From assembly GCA_964345215.1 (NCBI GenBank), contig CAYFQH010000014.1, positions 1-43,755 on the forward strand: DNA of 43,755 nucleotides, in the 5' to 3' direction. The translations under genes and the position numbers were made by a program. This DNA is from CAYFQH01 sp964345215. GTDB lineage: Bacteria > Bacillota > Clostridia > Christensenellales > Aristaeellaceae. Position 1 is the first letter of the stretch, and each line of letters begins with the position of its first letter. Below, one piece after another: positions 1 to 7,612 of the stretch. Below the pieces are notes generated by a model, which saw nothing but the letters and a program-made list of their open reading frames with translations, was not told where the DNA came from and did not search any database.

Positions 1-1718
1 ATAGGTTTGATACTCGGTTGGGGTTATTTCTTCGTAAGAATAAAATAAGTTTTTGGGCTCCTCTGAATGGATGTAATAACCTGTGTTTTCTGTTGGTTTA
101 ATCAAATCGATAGAAGGCCGATACGCTTCAAAAAGCGCTAGCAGGTTTTTAAAAACCGGTGTATCAAAGCGCAGGGGAGCCCCGCGCAACAGCCTATCTT
201 CAGCATAGGCAGACATCATTTCATAAAAAATTTGTATGCTGGCCTCACCTTCCTCGTGGTATTGGCTATCAAGCAACGTATATTCCGGGTAATCATCTGC
301 CAGGTAATCCCCCCAATCCCTGTAAATGGCTAGAAGATCTGCCCAAGTTTTGGGCTTTTCAAGGCCCATTTCTTCAAACACACTGTCAGCACACCACTTG
401 GCGGGCACCCGTAAACTGGATGGGAAGGCAATGAGCTGTCCATCTTGCATAATGGTATCCTTTATCTGGGGATACATTCCTTCTACCTTCTCAATTAAAA
501 TCTTGCTGGTAGACAAATCAATCAGGTATCCTTTGTTTTTCAAGGTATCCAGCGCATCCCCCGGTATTGATAACGCATAAATATCTGCCACAGTATCTCC
601 GGCTAACATTTTTTGCAGCAAGTTCTCTGTGCGCCAGGTGGTGCCAACAAATTTTACCGGGATGCCCGGCTGAACCCTTTCAAAAGCCTTTACCCCATCC
701 TCCCACTCACTGGCCCCTTCAATGGTCAAAACCCTGTTAGGCTTTAAACTGCTATCAAGGCTGCGTACATAGGTTTTATTATAAAGCCTTATCCCGTATA
801 ATCCTCCGTCCAGCACTGCGGCTTGTCCGGCGTTACTGCCTTCATACACAGGAATATAATTTAAAGCCACAAGTTCCTCGCCGAATTTACCCGAAAATAT
901 AGAACCATCACCGCTAATGTAAATACAGTCTTCCTTTTGATCATAAGCCAGGCCTGCCATTTTAGCATAAGGCAGCTGCATAAAAGGCGCAGCATTTCCG
1001 GTTTTAAGGTCTATTGTAATTACATTGGCCATTTCTTTAATGTTTTCCCCAAAAAGATTGCCGTCAAATTGAAGGGCCAATATTTTCCCTTCTTTATAAT
1101 CCGCAATCTCCTGAATATTTTCTACCTCTATTTTGTTTTGGGTTCCCTTTTCTATATCAAAGCAAATCAGGTCGTTTTTACGCCCAAAGCCGCTGCTGTC
1201 TCCTTGAAGCAATAGCGCCAAGATGTCTTCTTGCATAATAGCCTGTTCAATATATCTGGGATGGGTCCATTCCTCTTCGTCGATTAGCATCCCTTCCCAG
1301 TTAAGGGTTTTTAAAGGGGTTGTAATCCATTTTCCTTCCTTTTCTTCAATGCTGCACCAAAGGCCTTTGTTGGTGTTAATGCCAAAAAGCCCAGCACTGC
1401 TGCCAACAAGGGTTTGTATACTTCCGTCAAAAGAGGCTATCGGATCACTTTCGTCCGTTCCTTCCGGGGCATTCCCCAGGATTTAACATCTTCGCTTACC
1501 TTAAGGGGTTCCGTCATTTCCCTGCTCCACCGGTAAAAGCCCTCGTTGCCTAAAAAATACAGGCTATCTTTCACGGCGGCGGCCGACTGAATATATTCTG
1601 TTGACCGTTCATCGGTAAACAGGTTGGCATTGCCATCTGCAGCCAGGGCAACGTTTGCCACCAGCAATAATCCTATTAACAGTGCCAATGTCTTTTGAAT
1701 CCTATGTTTTTTATTCAT
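1..1718 (-). pseudogene. Secreted propeller-like plus extracellular solute-binding protein, frameshifted and cut by the window edge
   Basis: The gene starts at ATG 1718, behind a GGAG site, with a signal peptide (MNKKHRIQKTLALLIGLLLV, cleavage near ALAAD). The first frame runs about 93 codons to a TAG at 1437. A different minus frame, entered around 1467, is open without a stop to base 1. It continues the same protein for about 489 more codons. The joint lies at the four-G run 1466-1469 (plus strand); one extra G would fuse the frames. Residues up to about 320 look like a beta-propeller-type sensor (repeated short strands, phrases such as DSLYFLGNEGFYRW). After that the sequence resembles family 1 solute-binding proteins (TIEGASEWEDGVKAFERVQP, MLAGDTVADIYAL, FPSSLRVPAKW). 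The C-terminus lies outside the window. The role would be ligand capture at the cell surface; the substrate is unknown. It may be a true pseudogene, a phase-variable gene or a sequencing error. Confidence 0.7.
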
Positions 1719-2158
1719 TTGTGCGTCTCCGTATTTTATGTGTTGTAGGTGGATATAAGCTTGCTCTTGTAATTGTTTTTATTTTACCATAGTTTTTGCT
1801 TTATAAGCGCGTTTAGAAATTTTTTTACAAATAAAAAACCCCAACCGTAAAGCGTGGGATGCATGAAGGCGGCAAAAAAGAGGCGATGCCTCCCTTCATA
1901 TACAACCGAGACCCAGCGAGGCCCATTGGGCCCTTTATTCCGGTAGGTCTCGGCGATTTTAATAAAAAAGGGGCAATACCCCAAAATCGCTACGCTACGG
2001 ATTCTTTTGCCCGGGAAATCTTCGTTTTTCTTAAGATTTTCAGCGAAAAGCATTTGTAACTAGAAACAATAAATGTAGCAATGCTACCAAGAGGAGTCCG
2101 CAAGTCCACTAAAATGAAATTCATTTTAGTGGGAGGGTATTGACTTTATCGACATCCT
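1719..2158. repeat. Hairpin-dense non-coding stretch (element A)
   Basis: No gene is supported in this 440-base stretch. It holds a series of inverted repeats. GAGGC (1880-1884) pairs with GCCTC (1888-1892). CCGAGACC (1906-1913) pairs with GGTCTCGG (1946-1953), enclosing GGCCC/GGGCC (1920-1932). GCGATTTT (1953-1960) pairs with AAAATCGC (1983-1990), enclosing GGGG/CCCC (1970-1982). AAATCTT (2016-2022) pairs with AAGATTT (2033-2039). GTAGC/GCTAC spans 2075-2087. A perfect 13-bp arm palindrome with a one-base centre spans 2106-2132. The last one, followed by GGGAGG, resembles the terminal hairpins of IS200/IS605-type elements or their guide-RNA ends, but no transposase remains. On the minus strand GAGGC-ATC-GCCTC is followed by six T, so it could act as a terminator upstream of the solute-binding gene. 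Confidence 0.55.
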
Positions 2159-2182
2159 GAAAAACCCCCTTTCGGGTTTTTC
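2159..2182 (-). terminator. Intrinsic terminator of the 155-aa membrane protein gene
   Basis: Nine-base arms GAAAAACCC (2159-2167) and GGGTTTTTC (2174-2182) form a hairpin. Read on the minus strand, it begins at the stop codon (2181-2183) and ends in five T. Confidence 0.7.
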
Positions 2183-2648
2183 ATACTTTTATGATATTGG
2201 CAATTAACTTTTCCTGCGCTGTAATGGTTACACAAGTGCCCACCGGCCAGGGGAGAGGCATCTTTTCTTTATCATAATAAAACAGCCGCTCATCCTCTTC
2301 GTTATTCTGATTTCCTACATTAATGGTTAATGGGTAGTAGCTTACTCCGTCTCTTAAGGTCTCTTCCTGCTGGTTAAAAGACGAGATCAGGCCTGTTGTA
2401 TCCCGTTGCCTTCCGTAAAGAACATACCACAGGTGCTTACGGTAAGCCTTTACAGGGTAAATATAAAAACTGTACAATATGAAAAGCACACTTCCGCCTA
2501 CAATGGTAAGGGCGATTGTAAGCCATTTCACTCTAAAATAAAAGGAAGCCAGGGTTCCTGTTGAAAATACCAAAAACACGGCAAAAAAAACAATTAACCG
2601 CCTTTTAAGCTGGTGATTACTCTTAGTATATTCTTCTTCTTTATACAT
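2181..2648 (-). CDS. Two-helix membrane protein of unknown function
   Basis: This is a 155-residue protein I do not recognise. A short charged N-terminus is followed by two hydrophobic helices at about residues 17-37 and 43-65 with only a few residues between them. A soluble C-terminal domain of about 85 residues then ends in a beta-rich segment (PVGTCVTITAQEKLIANIIKV). The topology suggests a hairpin anchor with the C-terminal domain on the same side as the N-terminus. The ATG at 2648 follows an AAAGGA site. It diverges from the AraC-type regulator at 2843 and has its own promoter (2732-2760), so it is a candidate target of that regulator. That link is inference from position only. Confidence 0.75.
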   Translation of the reverse strand: MYKEEEYTKSNHQLKRRLIVFFAVFLVFSTGTLASFYFRVKWLTIALTIVGGSVLFILYSFYIYPVKAYRKHLWYVLYGRQRDTTGLISSFNQQEETLRDGVSYYPLTINVGNQNNEEDERLFYYDKEKMPLPWPVGTCVTITAQEKLIANIIKV

Positions 2649-2731
2649 CTTTTTATTTTTCCTTTCTTTATCTATAAATAGTATGCTACATCACTTTTTA
2701 TTGACTTATCTTTAATAAAATATACTTTTTC

Positions 2732-2760
2732 ATACTAGCAAAACCTCCCTCCCCTGTCAA
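2732..2760 (-). promoter_or_regulatory. Promoter of the 155-aa membrane protein gene
   Basis: On the minus strand TTGACA (2760-2755) lies 17 bases before TAGTAT (2737-2732), about 85 bases upstream of the start. The -35 box is perfect and the -10 box matches four of six. It sits back to back with the AraC gene promoter, with 19 bases between the two -35 boxes. Confidence 0.55.
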
Positions 2761-2779
2761 TCATCGAAGGAATTAAAAT

Positions 2780-2809
2780 TTGACAAAGTGTATACAAACC
2801 GAATAGAAT
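2780..2809 (+). promoter_or_regulatory. Promoter of the AraC-type regulator
   Basis: TTGACA (2780-2785) and TAGAAT (2804-2809) are separated by 18 bases. The spacer holds GTATAC, a small palindrome that could be part of an operator. Transcription would start about 25 bases before the coding start. Confidence 0.6.
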
Positions 2810-2842
2810 TAAAATGTTCATATATAGAAAGGAGAAGTGCCT

Positions 2843-3739
2843 TTGGCTGCGCTTTTTTTTCCGCAAGAGTTACTTACGCCTTTTGAAGGCTCTAAAAATA
2901 TTTGGATTGAAGGTCTTCATGTTCCCGATTCTTTAATTGTGCAAAGCGGCATTTGGGTACAAGGAGCAGGCAGCGGTGTGCTAGAACCTGAAAATTACCC
3001 TTTTCTACCCTCAAAATGCTGGCGGATTATCGTTTTGGAACAGGGAAAACTATCTCTTCATGTGCCCCAGCAAATCGAAGCCGTAGAACTGCTAGCAGGA
3101 GATTTCACCATTATTCCCCCTGTTACCCATCAACAACGAGTTGAAGTAAAAGTTTTAAAAGATACACGTATTTTATGCCTGGCCTTGGACGGTACGCTAG
3201 CTCCCATGTTTTTAAACCGCTTAGGGTTATTTCTAAACAAAATCATCAAGCAAGTTGCTCTGCCCAGTCAAGCCTATTTAATGAATCAAATTGTACAAGT
3301 TACTGTTCGTCATTCAGGCACCGGCAATGCTTCTTACCATTTGCAGCAGCTTCTCTGGGGCCTTCTGGCTAGCCATACAGGCCAGCCTGTAGCCCTCAAC
3401 GGCATGCTCTCCTATGAAATATCAAAGGTTATTGACACCCTGCGAGCCGGTGAATATAGGGACAACCTCTCCTTAAATGAAATGGCCGCCATTGCCAAAA
3501 TGCCTGTTGAAACCTTTCGCAAGCGTTTTTCTGCTGAAATTGGCATGCCACCCCTAAGCTACTTGCTTTTTTGTAAAATGGAAAAAGCCAAGGAACTGCT
3601 GCGCCTCCACGGTTCTATTAAACATGCCGGCCAGGCGGTAGGGATTACAGATCCCTATCATTTTTCAAAGCAATTTAAAAGCATTGTAGGGGTTTCTCCT
3701 TCTGTGTACATTAAATATGCCCAAAGTGAGAACGAATGA
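2843..3739 (+). CDS. AraC/XylS-family transcriptional regulator
   Basis: The protein has about 298 residues. The N-terminal two thirds look like a cupin-type AraC ligand-binding region (RIIVLEQGKLSLHV, LLAGDFTIIPPVTHQQ). The C-terminal 100 residues carry the double helix-turn-helix of the family: LSLNEMAAIAKMPVETFRKR for the first, and AGQAVGITDPYHFSKQFK followed by GVSPSVYIKY for the second. I place the start at TTG 2843. It lies eight bases after AAAGGAG, whereas the upstream in-frame GTG 2837 is only two bases from that site. It is transcribed divergently from the 155-aa membrane protein. The ligand is unknown; a sugar or similar small molecule would be typical of this layout. Confidence 0.9.
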   Translation: MAALFFPQELLTPFEGSKNIWIEGLHVPDSLIVQSGIWVQGAGSGVLEPENYPFLPSKCWRIIVLEQGKLSLHVPQQIEAVELLAGDFTIIPPVTHQQRVEVKVLKDTRILCLALDGTLAPMFLNRLGLFLNKIIKQVALPSQAYLMNQIVQVTVRHSGTGNASYHLQQLLWGLLASHTGQPVALNGMLSYEISKVIDTLRAGEYRDNLSLNEMAAIAKMPVETFRKRFSAEIGMPPLSYLLFCKMEKAKELLRLHGSIKHAGQAVGITDPYHFSKQFKSIVGVSPSVYIKYAQSENE

Positions 3740-4012
3740 GTTTTTACCTATCCTTAAAAAATACGTAACAGCAAATAAAAAGCCATCATCCAAAGGAGAA
3801 CTCTTTAAATTATCTCAAAACCCATCGTTAAAACCTGGAATGGGGCTTAAAAAAGACAATGCTTCCCCTTTTAAAGGCGGTAAAAAAGCAGCATTGCCTC
3901 CCCATTATTAAACAAACAGATAGCAGCAATGCTACAAAGGTATCAAGGTATATTGGTAAGTTGAATAAAATATACATTATTTTTATTTTTAGCTACCAGC
4001 CTTGCAGGCAGC
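3740..4012. repeat. Intergenic region with short relative of element A (element B)
   Basis: This lies between convergent genes and no gene is supported. Bases 3874-3902 match 1866-1894 of element A at 24 of 29 positions, sharing AAGGCGG, AAAAAAG and TGCCTCCC. Further right, GCAATGCTAC (3926-3935) repeats bases 2078-2087. Element B lacks most of the roughly 180 bases found between these two parts in element A. It also has three alternating copies of one motif: ACAATGCT (3856-3863), AGCATTGC (3890-3897) and GCAATGCT (3926-3933). The middle copy can pair with either neighbour, and each minus-strand hairpin is followed by a run of T. This could act as a terminator cluster or a degenerate mobile repeat. 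Confidence 0.45.
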
Positions 4013-4051
4013 TAAAAAGAGGCATCACCCTTTGGATGACACCTCTTTTTT
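4013..4051 (-). terminator. Terminator of the SH3b/peptidoglycan-binding protein gene
   Basis: AAAAAGAGG (4014-4022) pairs with CCTCTTTTT (4042-4050), with an imperfect upper stem between. T runs occur on both sides, so it can stop the minus-strand wall-protein transcript and plus-strand readthrough from the AraC gene. Confidence 0.75.
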
Positions 4052-4067
4052 ATTTGGTTGTAAGCTT

Positions 4068-6701
4068 TTACCGGATCATATTTTGAGTTGCGGCCCAACC
4101 TTGCTCGATGGTTAACTGGTGAGAGGTCGCATAGGAGCCGATAGCCTGAACCTGCGACTGGGTTCTTGGGAAGTGAATACAGATATGGCCGGACAGGTTA
4201 TTACCGGAGGTATGGTCTACATCATGGCCGGTACTGTGGGTACTTGCCATAAACACCGTGCCATCGGTTAGCACAACCCATACAGGTTTTGGTGTCCAGG
4301 TCTGTTTGCCCCCAAAGGCCTTAAGCATATTATTTGTATCCTGGGCGGTAAGGGGCTCAGCATCGGCATGGGCGCCATTACTAAAGGCATTTGCTTGCCA
4401 GCTGAGGCCTGTTGAAAAGTCATAAACGGTTAATATGGGGTTTGCTCGCACCTTGCTTCTGATGGTGCTGTACCAGTTGGAATAAATGACCTGAGCCGCT
4501 TTGGGGATGGTGAAGGGCACATTGACGATATTTTGGGTTAAGGGATTTTCCGTTGGTTGAGGCGCTACTACATCTTGGGCCGGTTTTGCGTTTGCGCCGG
4601 ATAAAGCACCCAAGGTATTTATGCCGGCAATGCCGTCGGCTGTTAAGCCATTGCGCAGCTGGAAGGTGGTGAGGGCAAGAGCCGTTTGCATACCGAAGAT
4701 CCCATCTGCTTTACCGGTAAGGTAACCTAATTGAATCAGTTTTTCCTGCATGCTGCGCACAGCTTCACTGGAATCCCCTTGAGCCAGCTTGTCAGAAGAG
4801 GGGGTAGCCGTAGGCTGGGCAGCAGCCTGAACATTACTTCCGTATAGTTTTTGAAGGGTTTCATTGCCGGCAATACCATCGCGCACCAGGTTGTGTTTGC
4901 GCTGGAAGGCAACAATGGCCTCGGCTGTTTTAAGCCCGTAGCGGCCGTCTCCTTGACCTTGGGCTAAATAGCCCAGCTCAATCAATCGGTTTTGAAGCCC
5001 CAGTACAACATCACCCGTATCTCCCTGGCGCAGGGTAGTATAACCACCGCTTTGCCCGGGGTCATCTCCTGTGATTACATTAGTGGCAAAAGCTGCTACA
5101 GCCTTATCGCTATAGAGTAGAACCTGGGTTTCGTACCCGGCTTTTCCGTCAACCCCCAGGCCATTATTCCGCTGAAAGGCGCGAACGGCGGCAATATCAT
5201 CTGCCAGGTAGATTCCATCGTTTCTGGCGGTATAGTAACCAAGTTCTGTTAAACGCTGTTGTAATTGCAAAACAAGCTGCCCCGCGGTGCCGTTTTGGAT
5301 GATAACCACGTTTTCCCGTGTAATAGGGGCGGGGGTTATTTCTGGGGCATCAACACCAATAGCCTCTACAACAAACATTTTGTCATAGGTCGTTTTTCCC
5401 GCAATACCATCGGCCTCCAAGGCGTTCATCTGTTGAAAGCGCTGAAGAGCGGCTACGCTGCCTGAACCAAACACGCCGTCAATTTCGCCTTGGTAATAGC
5501 CTAAATCCTTTAATCGCTCCTGAACCAATTTTGCATCTTCGCTGTTGTCACCTTTTTGAACAATGGATTTAGGAGCTTTCGGCAGGGGCGCTGGCGTAGG
5601 TCTCGGGTTTGCATTGGCCGTCATCGCTTCGCCGCCAAGAATGGCGTTTTGGGTTTCGGCGCCGGCCAACCCATCTACCTTTAAGTTGTTCTTTTTTTGA
5701 AATTGCTTGACCGCAGCCATGGTTTGTTTTGTGTATACACCGTTGATTTCACCCGGGTCGTACATGAGTTCCGCCAGGCGATATTGAAGGGTCGCCACAA
5801 TATCTCCCTTATTATTCAGGCGAATAATCACCTCTGAAATGGGTGGAAGGGTCATAACCTGGGTGGCCTTCCCCTTGGCGTTTCGAGGTTTGTTTTCGAA
5901 AATCAGGGTTTGTAAAGCCTGGTCAGCAATCCCTGTGGCCTTTAAATCATTCTTTTTTTGAAGTTGTTCAATGGCTTTTTTCGTAACACCTCCGTAAATG
6001 CCGTCTATATCTTCATCCTTTAAATAACCTAACTCAACCAGGGCGCTTTGAAGGGTGCGTACTTCCGCCCCTTCGCTGCCCTGTTCCATAGGCAGATAGA
6101 TGTTTTTTGCTTCTTCTTCTAGGGCCTGGGCATTGGTTTCCCCTTCTTCTTCAACAAATAAAAGGTTTACATATTCACTTACAATATAGCCCTGGGTGCC
6201 ATTATAATCTGCTTTTACATAACGGCCCTCCCGGCTTTTTACAGTAATGGTGTCTCCCTTATTTAAGTAAGCCAAAACCACCGCTTGGCTGGAAGGCCTT
6301 GAGCGAAGCTTTACGCTGTCGTTGGTAGTGGTATTATAAGGATAGTCCGACACACTGGTTCCGGCATTTTCAATGGGGTTTCCGCTGCCGATATACTTTT
6401 TTATAACATAGCCGGTACGGTCATTGTAGGAAATTTTATAATAATTTCCTTCATCTCCCAAAACCGTCACCGTTTCGCCAGCACGGATCCGTTCTAGAAC
6501 AACAGAGGTGCTGGAAGGCCTTCTGCGCATATTCACTTTATCGGAATTGGCTGTTGCCACAAAAGGGTAGGGACTTCCTTCCTCTTGGGCTAATACAAAG
6601 CCAAAAGGCATTGGGGCTAAACTGGTAAAGGCAATAAGCAATACCATAATGAAGGCACTCAATTTTCGGCGCTTTTGGGCAAACCAAACTTTACTATCCA
6701 T
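4068..6701 (-). CDS. Secreted multi-domain wall protein: two SH3b, six peptidoglycan-binding domains, conserved C-terminal domain
   Basis: This 877-residue protein probably works at the cell wall. A signal or anchor segment occupies about 13-38. Two bacterial SH3 domains follow at about 47-105 and 120-180 (VNMRRRPSSTSVVLE, VKLRSRPSSQAVVLA). Six PG_binding_1 repeats lie near 210-268, 298-356, 383-442, 473-530, 558-620 and 640-700, each with the LGYY/DGIYG...FQ pattern. The last 150 residues form a separate domain with clustered H822, H826, H830, H839, C841 and H843 (STHSTGHDVDH, SGHICIHF). Similar C-terminal domains accompany such repeats in other Firmicutes. The motif faintly recalls the SHGCIR motif of L,D-transpeptidases but is not that motif. 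The ATG follows GGGAGGAG, a promoter lies at 6733-6761, and a terminator follows at 4013. Confidence 0.9.
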   Translation of the reverse strand: MDSKVWFAQKRRKLSAFIMVLLIAFTSLAPMPFGFVLAQEEGSPYPFVATANSDKVNMRRRPSSTSVVLERIRAGETVTVLGDEGNYYKISYNDRTGYVIKKYIGSGNPIENAGTSVSDYPYNTTTNDSVKLRSRPSSQAVVLAYLNKGDTITVKSREGRYVKADYNGTQGYIVSEYVNLLFVEEEGETNAQALEEEAKNIYLPMEQGSEGAEVRTLQSALVELGYLKDEDIDGIYGGVTKKAIEQLQKKNDLKATGIADQALQTLIFENKPRNAKGKATQVMTLPPISEVIIRLNNKGDIVATLQYRLAELMYDPGEINGVYTKQTMAAVKQFQKKNNLKVDGLAGAETQNAILGGEAMTANANPRPTPAPLPKAPKSIVQKGDNSEDAKLVQERLKDLGYYQGEIDGVFGSGSVAALQRFQQMNALEADGIAGKTTYDKMFVVEAIGVDAPEITPAPITRENVVIIQNGTAGQLVLQLQQRLTELGYYTARNDGIYLADDIAAVRAFQRNNGLGVDGKAGYETQVLLYSDKAVAAFATNVITGDDPGQSGGYTTLRQGDTGDVVLGLQNRLIELGYLAQGQGDGRYGLKTAEAIVAFQRKHNLVRDGIAGNETLQKLYGSNVQAAAQPTATPSSDKLAQGDSSEAVRSMQEKLIQLGYLTGKADGIFGMQTALALTTFQLRNGLTADGIAGINTLGALSGANAKPAQDVVAPQPTENPLTQNIVNVPFTIPKAAQVIYSNWYSTIRSKVRANPILTVYDFSTGLSWQANAFSNGAHADAEPLTAQDTNNMLKAFGGKQTWTPKPVWVVLTDGTVFMASTHSTGHDVDHTSGNNLSGHICIHFPRTQSQVQAIGSYATSHQLTIEQGWAATQNMIR

Positions 6702-6732
6702 TCAATACTCCTCCCATGATGACGGTATTTTT

Positions 6733-6761
6733 ATTTTATTGGATTGACCTTATAATGTCAA
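6733..6761 (-). promoter_or_regulatory. Promoter of the wall protein gene, with overlapping palindrome
   Basis: On the minus strand TTGACA (6761-6756) is followed after 17 bases by TAAAAT (6738-6733). The -35 box is one arm of an inverted repeat, TTGAC-N8-GTCAA (6744-6761), which could be a repressor or activator site. Confidence 0.6.
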
Positions 6762-6814
6762 TAGATTTCTTAATATTTTCGTAATAATTGCCGTCCTTTT
6801 CTTCTTAAACACTT

Positions 6815-7498
6815 TTATATAAAGGACTCTGCCGGTGGATGCACCTTGATGCCGCCTTTCTTATTAAGTTTTTCAAACAGATAGGCCAAGACCTCCTCGT
6901 AGTTCATAGGCGCGCAGCTGAGGGGCAGGGCCAGCCAAAACTTGGGATAATAGATAAGAATCTTCCACTTATCAGGCCACAAACTGATACCCCGGACCTG
7001 TTTATATAGCACATGTTTTTCAACTACACAGGCATTTAAATCTTTTTTTCCGTTTACAATCGGGGGGCGCTGAAAGCGCAAATACCACTTTAACTTGGTG
7101 GGTTTTGTTAAAAAGGTATAGGTGTGTACCCCCTGGTGGTCAATAACATACTGAATGCTCTCTTGGCCTTGCATCAGCAAAATAGCCCCAATAATAAGGG
7201 ACAGACCTGTAGTAACCAATAAAAAAGTTGGTAACAGCCCTTGACTTAGCAAGTGAACGGCCCCCTGGCTTCCCCTTGTTAACCACTCAACCAGAAAAAC
7301 AAGTAAAAAAATAATGAATAACACCGGCAATAGAATGCGCATCACCGAATTCCAGCTCATCCAATCCTTTACTGGCTCGTTTATATTGTACCAGGAAAGG
7401 CGCTCGCTGTTTTTAGGCAGTTTTTTGCCGCAACTCATACAGACATCGCTTACAGGTACCTCCGTTTTGCACTTTTTACAATACGAAACAACTGGCAT
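6815..7498 (-). CDS. Zinc-ribbon membrane protein of unknown function
   Basis: This 227-residue protein starts with a four-cysteine zinc ribbon (YCKKCKTEVPVSDVCMSCGK, residues about 6-25). Two hydrophobic helices follow at about 54-70 and 88-107. The remaining 120 residues are soluble and beta-rich (YVIDHQGVHTYTFLTKPTKL, VRGISLWPDKWKILIYY), with the look of a PH-like domain. The ribbon is presumably cytoplasmic and metal-binding, but no function is assigned. The ATG follows a GGGAG site. The gene ends 113 bases before the wall protein gene, which has its own promoter in between, so the two need not be co-transcribed. Confidence 0.75.
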   Translation of the reverse strand: MPVVSYCKKCKTEVPVSDVCMSCGKKLPKNSERLSWYNINEPVKDWMSWNSVMRILLPVLFIIFLLVFLVEWLTRGSQGAVHLLSQGLLPTFLLVTTGLSLIIGAILLMQGQESIQYVIDHQGVHTYTFLTKPTKLKWYLRFQRPPIVNGKKDLNACVVEKHVLYKQVRGISLWPDKWKILIYYPKFWLALPLSCAPMNYEEVLAYLFEKLNKKGGIKVHPPAESFI

Positions 7499-7559
7499 TT
7501 TTTTCTCCCTTAATGATCATTTCTTATATAGTATAAACAATCTTTATTTTTGATACAAG

Positions 7560-7597
7560 TAAAAACGCCCTTCTTCTTACAAAGAAAAGGCGTTTTA
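7560..7597 (-). terminator. Terminator of the glycolytic operon
   Basis: AAAACGCC (7562-7569) pairs with GGCGTTTT (7589-7596). On the minus strand the hairpin ends in five T, 16 bases after the gpmI stop codon. Confidence 0.7.
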
Positions 7598-7612
7598 AAT
7601 CCGCTATGTATT

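Noticed and set aside
1784..2059. Open frames of 66 and 89 codons on both strands in the hairpin-rich region
   Set aside because: They run across several inverted repeats, lack ribosome sites and look like no known protein; structure of the DNA explains them better.
3717..4086. Small plus-strand open frames after the AraC gene
   Set aside because: They overlap element B and the terminator at 4013, and have no convincing ribosome site or protein-like composition.
5641..6700. Repeated similar sequence in the wall protein gene as a DNA repeat array
   Set aside because: The similarity is at protein level and comes from six peptidoglycan-binding domains and two SH3b domains, not from a CRISPR or tandem DNA repeat.
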